The position numbers were made by a program, and so were the translations under genes. Below, piece by piece: positions 1-7,158 of a stretch of 64,000 nt of DNA. Under the pieces are notes generated by a model. The model saw nothing but the letters and a program-made list of their open reading frames with translations. It was not told the DNA's origin and searched no databases. Every line of letters starts with the position of its first letter. Position 1 is the first letter of the stretch. The DNA lies in the NCBI RefSeq assembly GCF_018913465.1, contig NZ_JABAPM010000006.1:1-64000 (forward strand), read 5' to 3'. The DNA is from Arcanobacterium phocae. GTDB taxonomy: Bacteria > Actinomycetota > Actinomycetes > Actinomycetales > Actinomycetaceae.

Positions 1-110
1 TTTTTTTCCTTTTGTTTTTTTGAATTCCCAAAAAAAAAATAAAAAAAAAAAAAACACATTTATTTTTTTTTTTGTTGGGGGGGGGGCGCCCCCCCCCCCC
101 CCCCACGAGT
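1..110. other. Homopolymer-rich contig end, probable assembly artefact
   Basis: The first hundred or so bases are runs of T, A, G and C with almost no complex sequence. Normal coding sequence begins at the stop codon of the next gene. Such runs are typical of low-quality contig ends. The long G run followed by a C run could fold into a hairpin downstream of the repressor gene, but the flanking homopolymers make a real terminator doubtful. Confidence 0.7.
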
Positions 111-365
111 CTATGCGAAGGAAAGGAACATTTTTTCGAGATGTTCCTCTTCGACATCTTGGCCAGTCGAATAGCAGGTTTTCATGCCAGTGGCAATGAC
201 CAGGTAACCTGCTCTATCCACTGCTTTAGCTACAGCAGCAAGCTGTGGAATGATGTCATGGCAGTCTTGTTCACTTTCTAAGGCTGCTATTACTGCATCG
301 AGTTGTCCGCGTGCTCGTTTGAGACGGGTAACTGCAGGTTTGACATCCTGTGCTGGAAGTTTCAC
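111..365 (-). CDS. cstR: CsoR/FrmR-family repressor, CstR-like persulfide sensor
   Basis: An 84-residue all-helical DUF156 (CsoR/RcnR/FrmR) transcriptional repressor. The family tetramerises and leaves its operator when its thiols react or bind metal. C35 and C64 are 29 residues apart, the spacing of the sensing cysteines in CsoR and CstR. The copper-ligand histidine that lies four residues before the second Cys in CsoR is Gly here (G60), which fits CstR, the sulfane-sulfur sensor that uses two cysteines, rather than a copper sensor. The start is GTG, chosen because AAGGAG lies seven bases upstream. It is the last gene of a three-gene operon, 25 bp after a persulfide-reductase-type gene, so it probably autoregulates that operon through the palindrome at 2291-2322. 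Family assignment is firm; persulfide sensing is inferred from the cysteines and the neighbour. Confidence 0.8.
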   Translation of the reverse strand: MKLPAQDVKPAVTRLKRARGQLDAVIAALESEQDCHDIIPQLAAVAKAVDRAGYLVIATGMKTCYSTGQDVEEEHLEKMFLSFA

Positions 366-390
366 GTATTATCTCCTTGGGTATGGTCGA

Positions 391-2016
391 TTACGCAGTG
401 CGTGCGCGCTGGCCGTAAGACCATGTTATATATCCGCCATCGAGGTTAGCGCATTCAAGCCCAGAGTTAGCAAGTATAGTGCAGGCAATGTGCCCGCGTA
501 ACCCAACTTGGCAGTGAACCAGAACTTTCTTTCCGCGAAGTTCTTCTACGTGGTCTCGCAATTCGTCGACTGGGATATTGATTGCTCCAGGGATTGTTCC
601 GCGGTTGTATTCTGCCTCAGTTCTCACATCAATGAGTTGCCAGCCATCGGCAAGAGCATCGTCAAGCTCGTGCCATTGACGTGTTTGTTCACCTGTACGG
701 CCGTTATCTGCGATGAAACCGAGCATGTTGATTGGATCTTTAGCAGAACCGAATTGTGGCGCATAAGCTAATTCAAGATCGGCGAGATCTGAAGCTTTCA
801 AGCCAGCTCGCATAGCAGTAGCAATGACATCAATACGCTTGTCAACACCCTGAGTTCCAACAGCTTGGGCACCAAGAATAGAATCGTTATCAGCGTCCAC
901 GATCAGTTTAAGGTGAAGGCTTGATGCACCTGGATAATAGCCAGCGTGATGAACTGGATGCGAGTGAATGACGCGAATATTTTTACCCTCGGAACGGGCG
1001 CGGCGTTCATTCCAACCAGTTGAGGCTGCTGCGAGGCCAAAAAGACCAATGATTGCAGTACCTAATACAGGTAGGCTGTGCGTTTCACGACCAGTGATGA
1101 CATCAGCTACCAAACGCCCATGGCGGTTGGCCGTTTGAGCGAGTGGAATCATGACTCCTGCGCCAGAAATAAGATCAGTTTTTTCGGCTGCATCGCCAAG
1201 CGCGAAAATTGCTGGATCATTCGTTCGCTGTTGCGAATCGACTGTAATTCCGCCGCGCTGGTTGACCTCGAGTCCAGCGTTTCGTGCCAAATCAGACGCA
1301 GGACGTACTCCTAGAGCGGCAATGACTATATCAGCGTCAACTTTTTCGTCGCCGATAGCTACGTAGCCTTCTCCAATAGCAGTAACTTGTGAGTTGGCAC
1401 GAATGGTCACGCCGTGATTAGACATGTGTTCAGTGACCATGGCTGCCATTTCTTCGTCAAATGGCCCCATAATATGAGGAGCTTGCTCGATAACTGTTGT
1501 AGCAATCGATCTCTTAGTGAGGTTTTCAGCAAGTTCCAATCCGATAAACCCGCCACCGATAATGGCTGCTTTGCGAGCAGAAGTGGCTTGAACGTATTCA
1601 ACGATGCGATCTGTATCTTCGACGTTTCGAAGTGTCAAAGCTGTTTCAATACCCGGGATCGGAGGCATTAGCGGTTGGGCGCCGGGAGATAAAACAAGGT
1701 AGTCATACTTTTGAGTGTATGTTCCTTCTGGGCCACTGACGGTAACTGTCTTTGCTGCGCGGTCAATGCTGGTAGCGGTGGAATTGATACGCACATCTAG
1801 GTTGAAGCGAGACTTGAGAGATTGTGGCGTCTGTAGGAGTAAGTTTGAGCGCTCAGTAATCTCACCACCGATGAAATATGGTAAACCGCAGTTAGCAAAC
1901 GAAACATATCCAGATGATTCTAAGACGATGATGTCCATGTTTTCATCGTTGCGCCGCAGTCGAGTGGCGGTGGACATTCCCCCGGCAACTCCGCCAACAA
2001 TAACGGTGGTAGTCAT
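391..2016 (-). CDS. CoA-disulfide / persulfide reductase fused to a rhodanese domain
   Basis: A 541-residue flavoprotein of the pyridine nucleotide-disulfide oxidoreductase superfamily. It opens with an FAD-binding GGVAGG motif and has the single redox cysteine C43 in FANCGLPY, as in CoA-disulfide reductase. A second dinucleotide-binding motif (IIGGGFIGLELAE) lies near residue 155 and an FAD-contact motif (FALGDAAE) near 270. The last ~100 residues are a rhodanese domain with catalytic C502 in HCQVGLRG. The fused form is known as CoADR-RHD or NADH-dependent persulfide reductase, which reduces CoA disulfide, CoA persulfide and polysulfide. The start has AAGGAG 7 bases upstream. It lies between a small Cys-rich protein gene and the CstR-like repressor, which points to detoxification or recycling of sulfane sulfur in the cytoplasm. 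The exact substrate cannot be read from sequence. Confidence 0.9.
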   Translation of the reverse strand: MTTTVIVGGVAGGMSTATRLRRNDENMDIIVLESSGYVSFANCGLPYFIGGEITERSNLLLQTPQSLKSRFNLDVRINSTATSIDRAAKTVTVSGPEGTYTQKYDYLVLSPGAQPLMPPIPGIETALTLRNVEDTDRIVEYVQATSARKAAIIGGGFIGLELAENLTKRSIATTVIEQAPHIMGPFDEEMAAMVTEHMSNHGVTIRANSQVTAIGEGYVAIGDEKVDADIVIAALGVRPASDLARNAGLEVNQRGGITVDSQQRTNDPAIFALGDAAEKTDLISGAGVMIPLAQTANRHGRLVADVITGRETHSLPVLGTAIIGLFGLAAASTGWNERRARSEGKNIRVIHSHPVHHAGYYPGASSLHLKLIVDADNDSILGAQAVGTQGVDKRIDVIATAMRAGLKASDLADLELAYAPQFGSAKDPINMLGFIADNGRTGEQTRQWHELDDALADGWQLIDVRTEAEYNRGTIPGAINIPVDELRDHVEELRGKKVLVHCQVGLRGHIACTILANSGLECANLDGGYITWSYGQRARTA

Positions 2017-2055
2017 ATTGTTCTCCTTGAAGTGGTTGATTGTTATCCGGTTGTT

Positions 2056-2226
2056 TTAGCTGAATAGTGACCGGAAGAATCCGCCACTCTTAGCTTGTTT
2101 CTTTTCTTCTTCAGTGCATGTGCACCATTGGCTCGCTGGTACTTGAGCCTTGACAGAAGCGATATGTTGACCGCATCCGCTCCAGGTTGTTTTACCGCAG
2201 TTTTTGCAGGTGACGGGGTAGCACAT
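2056..2226 (-). CDS. 56-residue Cys-rich zinc-ribbon-like protein, first gene of the sulfur operon
   Basis: A short gene. The protein begins MCYPVTCKNCGKTTWSGCGQ, then a helix-prone stretch, then WCTCTEEEKKQ and a basic, aromatic tail. The cysteines are C2, C7, C10, C18, C35 and C37. The CxxC plus later CxC arrangement, with H21, suggests a structural zinc site. The start is supported by AAGGAG seven bases upstream, the same ribosome-site sequence that precedes the reductase gene. Proteins beginning CxPxTCxxCGKTTWxGCGxH are, from memory, widespread and uncharacterised in Actinobacteria. Being first behind the palindromic operator and ahead of the reductase, it should be coinduced with persulfide metabolism. 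Function unknown; a redox or sulfur-carrier role is only a guess. Confidence 0.85.
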   Translation of the reverse strand: MCYPVTCKNCGKTTWSGCGQHIASVKAQVPASQWCTCTEEEKKQAKSGGFFRSLFS

Positions 2227-2290
2227 GTTGTTCTCCTTGTTTTATTTAAGTAGGTGTCCTTAGGTGGATGTTTTGGAAGACTAAGAACAT

Positions 2291-2322
2291 CAGTAAATAT
2301 ACCCCCGGGGGTATATTTACTG
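2291..2322. promoter_or_regulatory. Perfect 32-bp palindromic operator for the CstR-like repressor
   Basis: Each half site reads CAGTAAATATACCCCC and the other half is its exact reverse complement, so all 16 positions pair. The ATACCCCC...GGGGGTAT core resembles known CsoR/CstR operators, which have C/G-run half sites flanked by A/T. On the minus strand it covers the 18-bp spacer between a weak -35 (TTGCAG, 2325-2320) and a -10 (TATATT, 2301-2296), so bound repressor would block polymerase. No equally placed promoter is visible in the plus direction. Confidence 0.85.
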
Positions 2323-2642
2323 CAAGATGAATGAGTTCAATCTATGTGGTTCATGTTGCGTGGTGAGAACCGCGGCAGACGATAGATGGCCGATCGCGAG
2401 CCAGAGCCCGGCGGTAATGAACCAGATTATGTTCATCAGTGTGCTATCCCACTATTTGGCTTTTGCACAATTGTTCGACCAAAAGGCCAGAGTAGATAGC
2501 CAGCAATGCGAAAGATGGCTAAGCTCATCGGAATAGTGACAATGAAAATAAGTCCGATAGTGCAAGCTATGCGGTATATGAAAAACATTTCGATTCCGCC
2601 GAAGACGAGCCATAAGAACAGCTTAAGGGGTGGCTCCCACAT
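2317..2642 (-). pseudogene. yccF: yccF remnant, frameshifted and 3'-truncated
   Basis: YccF is a small inner-membrane protein made of two similar halves, each ending near WPFG or MPLG. Starting at the ATG at 2642 the frame gives a clear first half (FLWLVFGG, then IVTIPMSLAIFRIAGYLLWPFGRTIVQKP) and then stops at TGA (2438-2436) after SGIAH. A second frame beginning at the overlapping ATG (2436) resumes the second half as NIIWFITAGLWLAIGHL. It loses family similarity near 2360, without the expected TIIGIPLG and PLGKE-like parts, and stops at 2317 inside the palindromic operator. A one- or two-base indel plus loss of the 3' end explains this. Most likely a dead gene; a split, coupled reading is possible but the second half would still be incomplete. 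Confidence 0.75.
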
Positions 2643-2768
2643 AGTTTGGGATGCAGCGGTGACATAAGGCTTCTGACCTAGCCTAAAAACTTTAAAAAGA
2701 CGTAAACTGTAGGTAGTGTGCTTAGGCGCATCAGATATAGTGTTACCGACCATGGAAGTTGAACACAC

Positions 2769-3509
2769 ATGACATACAAACTCGTTCTCGTCCGTCACGG
2801 CGAAAGTGAATGGAATGCGAAGAACCTCTTCACTGGCTGGGTGGATGTTCCGCTCTCCGAGAAGGGAACTGAAGAAGCGAAGCGCGCAGGAAAGTTGCTT
2901 AAGGATGCAAACGTTCTGCCAGATTTGCTCTTCACCTCGCTTCTTCGCCGTGCAATTATGACGGCTAATCTTTCACTTGACGCCGCTGACCGTCACTGGA
3001 TTCCAGTTAAGCGAAACTGGCGTCTCAACGAGCGTCACTACGGCGCTTTGCAAGGCAAGAATAAGAAAGAAATTCGTGATGAATACGGTGAAGAACTGTT
3101 CATGCAGTGGCGCCGTTCGTACGATGTTCCGCCGCCGGCAATCGAAGCTGGATCAGAATTCTCGCAGGACTCCGATCCACGCTATGCAGGTGAGCCAATT
3201 CCAGCTACTGAATGCTTGAAGGACGTCCTTGAGCGTCTCCTTCCATACTGGGAAGGCGAGATTGTTCCAGAACTTAAGTCTGGCAAGACCGTTATGATTG
3301 CAGCTCATGGTAACTCGTTGCGTGCAATCGTCAAGCATCTTGACGGTATCTCGGATGAAGAGATTTCTGGGCTGAACATTCCAACGGCTATCCCGTTGTT
3401 CTACGAATTGGACGAAGAAACCCTCAAGCCAATTACCAAGGGTGGAACCTACCTTGATCCAGAAGCAGCCAAGGCTGCTATCGAGGCAGTTGCCAACCAG
3501 GGCAAGTAA
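2769..3509 (+). CDS. gpmA: 2,3-bisphosphoglycerate-dependent phosphoglycerate mutase
   Basis: Interconverts 3-phosphoglycerate and 2-phosphoglycerate in glycolysis and gluconeogenesis. The phosphohistidine is H10 in [10 protein letters not shown], the second catalytic histidine H180 lies in AAHGNSLR, and the acid E88 in [10 protein letters not shown]. Its 246 residues match the dimeric/tetrameric dPGM family, including the [11 protein letters not shown] loop. The start has only a weak GGAAG about ten bases upstream. It stands alone: divergent from the yccF remnant and followed by a strong hairpin. Confidence 0.96.
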   Translation: MTYKLVLVRHGESEWNAKNLFTGWVDVPLSEKGTEEAKRAGKLLKDANVLPDLLFTSLLRRAIMTANLSLDAADRHWIPVKRNWRLNERHYGALQGKNKKEIRDEYGEELFMQWRRSYDVPPPAIEAGSEFSQDSDPRYAGEPIPATECLKDVLERLLPYWEGEIVPELKSGKTVMIAAHGNSLRAIVKHLDGISDEEISGLNIPTAIPLFYELDEETLKPITKGGTYLDPEAAKAAIEAVANQGK

Positions 3510-3528
3510 TCTAGCTTAGGTCTTTTGT

Positions 3529-3563
3529 GAGTATGGGGCATGCGTTTTGCGTGCCCCATACTC
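3529..3563 (+). terminator. Hairpin terminator after gpmA
   Basis: A perfect 12-bp stem (GAGTATGGGGCA paired with TGCCCCATACTC) with an 11-base loop, 20 bases after the stop codon. No clear U tract follows, so termination efficiency is uncertain. Confidence 0.7.
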
Positions 3564-3694
3564 GTTAGTGAGATACGTGCAGTGCTATGCATATATTGCA
3601 CATTATTCACGCCATTAGCGTAGGCCCCACGTGCAGGGCTGGAACTTTGGTAGAATAGTATTATTCTTGTTCGCGGAGATAGAGAGACTACCAC

Positions 3695-4240
3695 ATGAGC
3701 TTCAAAGTCGGAGAAACGGTCGTTTACCCTCATCATGGGGCTGCGTACATTGAAGATATATCAGAAAAGATCATGCGCGGTGAAAAGCGTCTTTATTTGA
3801 CGCTTCGTATTATTCAAGGTGACATGGTCATTCAGGTTCCAGCAGATTCTATTGAACAAGTTGGGCTCCGAGATGTATCGAATGATGCTCAGCTAGAAGA
3901 AGTGTTTGCTGTTCTGCGCGAAGAAAATGTTGAAGAACCATCGAATTGGTCACGACGCTACAAAGCAAACGGTGAAAAACTAACGTCTGGTGACGTCAAT
4001 AAAGTTGCGGAAGTTGTGCGAGATTTGACTCGCCGCAATAGTGACCGCGGCCTTTCGGCTGGTGAGAAGCGGATGCTTGCACAGGCACACGCAATCCTTG
4101 GATCAGAGATAGCCTTGGGTCGTGGAATCAGTGACGATGAGGCCGCTGAACTTCTCAATGAAATTCTGGGTGAGTTTGTTATTTCTCCAGAAAGCAGCGA
4201 TACTGCTGAAACTCCGGAATCGGCACAATCAGCTGAATAA
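3695..4240 (+). CDS. carD: CarD-family RNA polymerase-binding regulator
   Basis: A 181-residue CarD/CdnL protein. The N-terminal Tudor-like RNA polymerase interaction domain (residues 1 to about 60) begins [13 protein letters not shown]. The rest is a helical DNA-binding domain that contains the conserved tryptophan W84 in [10 protein letters not shown], which in CarD wedges into the upstream edge of the transcription bubble. CarD stabilises open complexes at many promoters, notably rRNA promoters. An acidic Ser/Glu tail follows residue 165. A likely -10 (TAGAAT) lies about 45 bases before the start. The carD-ispD-ispF order is conserved in Actinobacteria, including mycobacteria. Confidence 0.96.
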   Translation: MSFKVGETVVYPHHGAAYIEDISEKIMRGEKRLYLTLRIIQGDMVIQVPADSIEQVGLRDVSNDAQLEEVFAVLREENVEEPSNWSRRYKANGEKLTSGDVNKVAEVVRDLTRRNSDRGLSAGEKRMLAQAHAILGSEIALGRGISDDEAAELLNEILGEFVISPESSDTAETPESAQSAE

Positions 4241-4251
4241 TAAACGTTAAG

Positions 4252-4284
4252 ATAAGGGTCGTATCATTATGGTACGGCCCTTAT
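4252..4284 (+). terminator. Hairpin between carD and ispD
   Basis: A 14-bp stem with two G-U pairs (ATAAGGGTCGTATC against GGTACGGCCCTTAT) and a 5-base loop, followed by TTGTAT. It ends only 22 bases before the ispD start, so it probably attenuates readthrough from carD rather than isolating ispD. Confidence 0.6.
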
Positions 4285-4306
4285 TTGTATAGTGTAGAGA
4301 GTCATT

Positions 4307-5002
4307 ATGAGTTGGAGTGCAATTATCACCGCCGCTGGTTCTGGGACCCGGCTGGGAGCTCACCGTCCCAAAGCTCTAGTGGAAATAGGCGGAACACCAC
4401 TGGTCGTCCATGCGGTGCGAACTGTTGTCGAAACTGGAATAACAGATTGCATAGTTACTGTTCCGCATGGGTATGAAAACGAATTCGGACGGGTTTTTGA
4501 CGAAGCGCAGATAGCGGTCCGCGTCGTCGTCGGTGGGGCAACCCGGCAAGAATCTGTGGCTCGTGGTCTAGCACAGGTACAAAATCAATCGGTTCTGGTA
4601 CACGACGCGGCGCGAGCACTCACCCCTGCGCCCATGATTGCCCGAGTCATTCATGCGGTAGAACAGGGCGCAACGGCAGCAATCCCGGTTCTTCCCGTTG
4701 TTGATACGATCAAGCGTGTTAGTAAGAATAAAGTTCTGAAAACTCTCGATCGTTCACAGTTACGTGCAGTTCAAACTCCGCAAGGGTTTGATGCTGATCT
4801 TTTACGTCAAGCGCATAAATTCGGTGAACAACTCAGCGCAGCAGAAAGCAGTGCTGCACCAGATGATGCGGCGTTAGTTGAGCTGATGGGGAACGACGTC
4901 GTCGTCGTCGATGGGTCTGCCGATGCCCTCAAAATAACGACTCCATTCGACTTAGCTGTTGCCGAGCTTATCTACCAACAGACGCGCAACGTAGAAAGGT
5001 AA
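4307..5002 (+). CDS. ispD: 2-C-methyl-D-erythritol 4-phosphate cytidylyltransferase
   Basis: Third step of the MEP isoprenoid pathway: CTP plus methylerythritol phosphate gives CDP-methylerythritol. The glycine-rich nucleotide loop and lysine are AAGSGTRLG and RPKAL (K22). The family motif VHDAAR lies near residue 98, with the nucleotide/substrate motifs TPQGFD near 158 and DDAAL near 185. The 231-residue length is normal. It lies six bases upstream of ispF, so the two are cotranscribed. Confidence 0.95.
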   Translation: MSWSAIITAAGSGTRLGAHRPKALVEIGGTPLVVHAVRTVVETGITDCIVTVPHGYENEFGRVFDEAQIAVRVVVGGATRQESVARGLAQVQNQSVLVHDAARALTPAPMIARVIHAVEQGATAAIPVLPVVDTIKRVSKNKVLKTLDRSQLRAVQTPQGFDADLLRQAHKFGEQLSAAESSAAPDDAALVELMGNDVVVVDGSADALKITTPFDLAVAELIYQQTRNVER

Positions 5003-5008
5003 CTGATT

Positions 5009-5491
5009 ATGTCTCACGAAATGCGAGTTGGAACGGCTGTTGACATCCATGCCTTTTCTGCGCAACTAGAACGGCCACTATTCTTGGCATGTATGTATTG
5101 GCCTGGAGAGCAAGGACTCGATGGGCATTCCGATGCCGATGTGGTAGCTCACGCTGCAGCCGATGCACTACTAATAGCTTCTGGGATTGGCGAACTGGGA
5201 ACAGTTTTTGGCGTTGACCGGCCCGAGTGGGCGGGTGCATCGGGAAGTTCACTGCTAGCCGAGTCAGTTCGTCTGGTACGCGAAGCTGGCTGGGAAATAA
5301 TGAACGTGAGTGTGCAATTATTGGGGCAAAAGCCGCGGTTTGCACCGCGCAAGAAGGAAGCAGAACAGGCGATGTCCGCCGTCGTTGGTTCACCGGTATC
5401 TGTTTCTGCTTCTACCTCAGATCATCTTGGATTTGTTGGACGAAAAGAAGGGCTGGCAGCGATTGCGACTGCTCTTGTAACACGCAACTGA
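5009..5491 (+). CDS. ispF: 2-C-methyl-D-erythritol 2,4-cyclodiphosphate synthase
   Basis: Fifth MEP-pathway step: forms the cyclic diphosphate with release of CMP. Metal ligands are D12 and H14 in AVDIHAF and H48 in the [17 protein letters not shown] helix. The C-terminal motif is [14 protein letters not shown]. The 160-residue trimeric family length is intact. The CxxxW segment after residue 27 ([11 protein letters not shown]) replaces the usual LGG(V/I) loop, a mild divergence. The IspE step is not encoded nearby. Confidence 0.93.
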   Translation: MSHEMRVGTAVDIHAFSAQLERPLFLACMYWPGEQGLDGHSDADVVAHAAADALLIASGIGELGTVFGVDRPEWAGASGSSLLAESVRLVREAGWEIMNVSVQLLGQKPRFAPRKKEAEQAMSAVVGSPVSVSASTSDHLGFVGRKEGLAAIATALVTRN

Positions 5492-5509
5492 CTATCGCAG
5501 AACGTAGAA

Positions 5510-5540
5510 GGAGGGCGACTCGCAAGGTGAGCCGCCCTCC
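5510..5540. terminator. Bidirectional hairpin between ispF and the convergent transporter
   Basis: A 12-bp stem with one A-C mismatch, starting GGAGGGCG and ending CGCCCTCC, in the 66-bp gap between two convergent genes. Confidence 0.65.
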
Positions 5541-5557
5541 AGATGTAAAGGTCGTTA

Positions 5558-6976
5558 CTAGTTCTTTTTATTCAGTTTCCGTAGCTTCTTTGCGTGCCGG
5601 GCAACTGGAATGAAGCAAGCTAAACCGCAAAATAGAATCAATACAATGCCGAGGATTCCGAAATATGCTGCTTCTTTTTGAGTGATGTCAAGGAGCCAAG
5701 CGCCGGCAGAAATCGCGCTAGCATATAGCAACGGAGCTAGTGGTGATGCGGCGCGGCCGGTTGTAGCATACAGCCCGAAGATCTCAGCTTCTTCACCCTC
5801 TGGGGCCAATCGTGCTAAGTATGTGCGGGATGCGGACTGGGTTGGTCCGACGAAGACGCAGAGCGCCAACCCGAAAGCCCAGTAAATTTCATGACCGGTG
5901 AAGCCAAACAAACCGTCATGGAAGAAGAAGACGCACAGCCCCAAAACGACCATTGATGAGACGGAAAGGATGACAACTTTTGCTGCGCCAATGCGGTCGT
6001 CGAGCCACCCAAAGCCGATGGTGAAGAAACCAGCCACGACGTTTGCTGCAATGCCGAACAAAATGACTTCCGAGTTGGAGAATCCGAAAGCGACGCCCGC
6101 AATGATGGCTCCAAAGGAGAACACCCCAGCGAGTCCGTCACGGTAAATGGCCGAAGAAATAAGGAACCAAAGAACGATACGATCGTTGCGCCATAATTCA
6201 GCAATAGAGCGGAACAATTCCCGGTAGGCATTAAAGAAGCCATCTACTGGTGATTCCTCAGCACGCGGCTTATTTTTTAAGGTGAAAATGAGCGGGAGTG
6301 AAAATCCTGCTAGCCATGCCGCGGCCACGAGCATTGATACGCGAACATTTAAACCTTGATAGCTGGTAACGCCGAACCAGCCGACTTCCGGATTGATAAA
6401 GCCAACGAATAAAATGAGTAAAAGTACGATACCGCCAAGGTATCCCAGACCCCAGCCAAAACCGGAAATTCTGCCGTACTGTTCCTTGTCTGCCAGGTCA
6501 GATAGGAGCGAGTTGTAAACCACTGATCCAGTTTCGAAGAGAATGTTTCCGATTCCGATAAGGACTAAACCGAGCATTAGGTAATCTTCACCAGGTTTGA
6601 CGAAGAAGAGCAATGCGATAATCGCAGCGGTGCCTAATGTGGTTACTGATAGTACGGTGGCTCGTTTTCCAGACCGGTCTACGGCTTGGCCGAGGGCAGG
6701 GGCGATGAGCGCAATAATGATACCAGCGATACCCAGGGCCCATCCGAGATATGTGTTTGCGTGATCTCCAAAGAGTTTCGGATTGGAAATGTAGAAAGCA
6801 AAAATAAACGTGGTGACAATCGCATTGAAAGCGGCTGATCCCCAGTCCCACAAACCCCAATAAATAACTTTTTTAGTGAACAGGTTTGTATTTTTTGACG
6901 CTTTTTCAGGCGACGGACTTTCCGGTGGAAAAGGGAAAGCATCGTTGCTTGGAAGCGACGTTGTTTCTAGTTTCAT
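5558..6976 (-). CDS. UMF1-family MFS transporter (Atg22-like)
   Basis: A 472-residue major facilitator protein with about 12 hydrophobic segments. After a ~30-residue polar N-terminus comes the family signature WGLWDWGSAAFNAIVTTFIF, as in UMF1/vacuolar-effluxer Atg22-like proteins. The loop motif GQAVDRSGKR matches the MFS cytoplasmic loop 2-3. Substrates of bacterial UMF1 proteins are not established; the fungal relatives export amino acids from vacuoles. It lies on the opposite strand inside the otherwise conserved carD-ispD-ispF-cysS-rlmB order, so it is a lineage-specific insertion. Confidence 0.85.
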   Translation of the reverse strand: MKLETTSLPSNDAFPFPPESPSPEKASKNTNLFTKKVIYWGLWDWGSAAFNAIVTTFIFAFYISNPKLFGDHANTYLGWALGIAGIIIALIAPALGQAVDRSGKRATVLSVTTLGTAAIIALLFFVKPGEDYLMLGLVLIGIGNILFETGSVVYNSLLSDLADKEQYGRISGFGWGLGYLGGIVLLLILFVGFINPEVGWFGVTSYQGLNVRVSMLVAAAWLAGFSLPLIFTLKNKPRAEESPVDGFFNAYRELFRSIAELWRNDRIVLWFLISSAIYRDGLAGVFSFGAIIAGVAFGFSNSEVILFGIAANVVAGFFTIGFGWLDDRIGAAKVVILSVSSMVVLGLCVFFFHDGLFGFTGHEIYWAFGLALCVFVGPTQSASRTYLARLAPEGEEAEIFGLYATTGRAASPLAPLLYASAISAGAWLLDITQKEAAYFGILGIVLILFCGLACFIPVARHAKKLRKLNKKN

Positions 6977-7158
6977 ATCTGTAATCTATCGTTATTTGCT
7001 GGTGAACGGGGTTATAACGGGAATGTATTTTTGTGAAACTTAACATTTGTCAGGACAATAGGACATTACTTGGTGGTTAAAATCTGTGGATTTTTATAGT
7101 TTTCCACGGGTGTGATTAGGAGTCACGAAGTGCGCTGTTTCCGTGTAAAATTATCACC

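Noticed and set aside
70-104. G-run/C-run hairpin as a terminator of the sulfur operon
   Set aside because: Homopolymer arms inside a probable artefact; not trustworthy.
2327-2536. Plus-strand 69-residue frame opposite yccF
   Set aside because: No ribosome site, no homology, and the minus strand shows clear YccF segments.
2643-2798. N-terminal half of the longer minus-strand frame upstream of yccF
   Set aside because: Overlaps the gpmA start and has no YccF similarity before residue 53.
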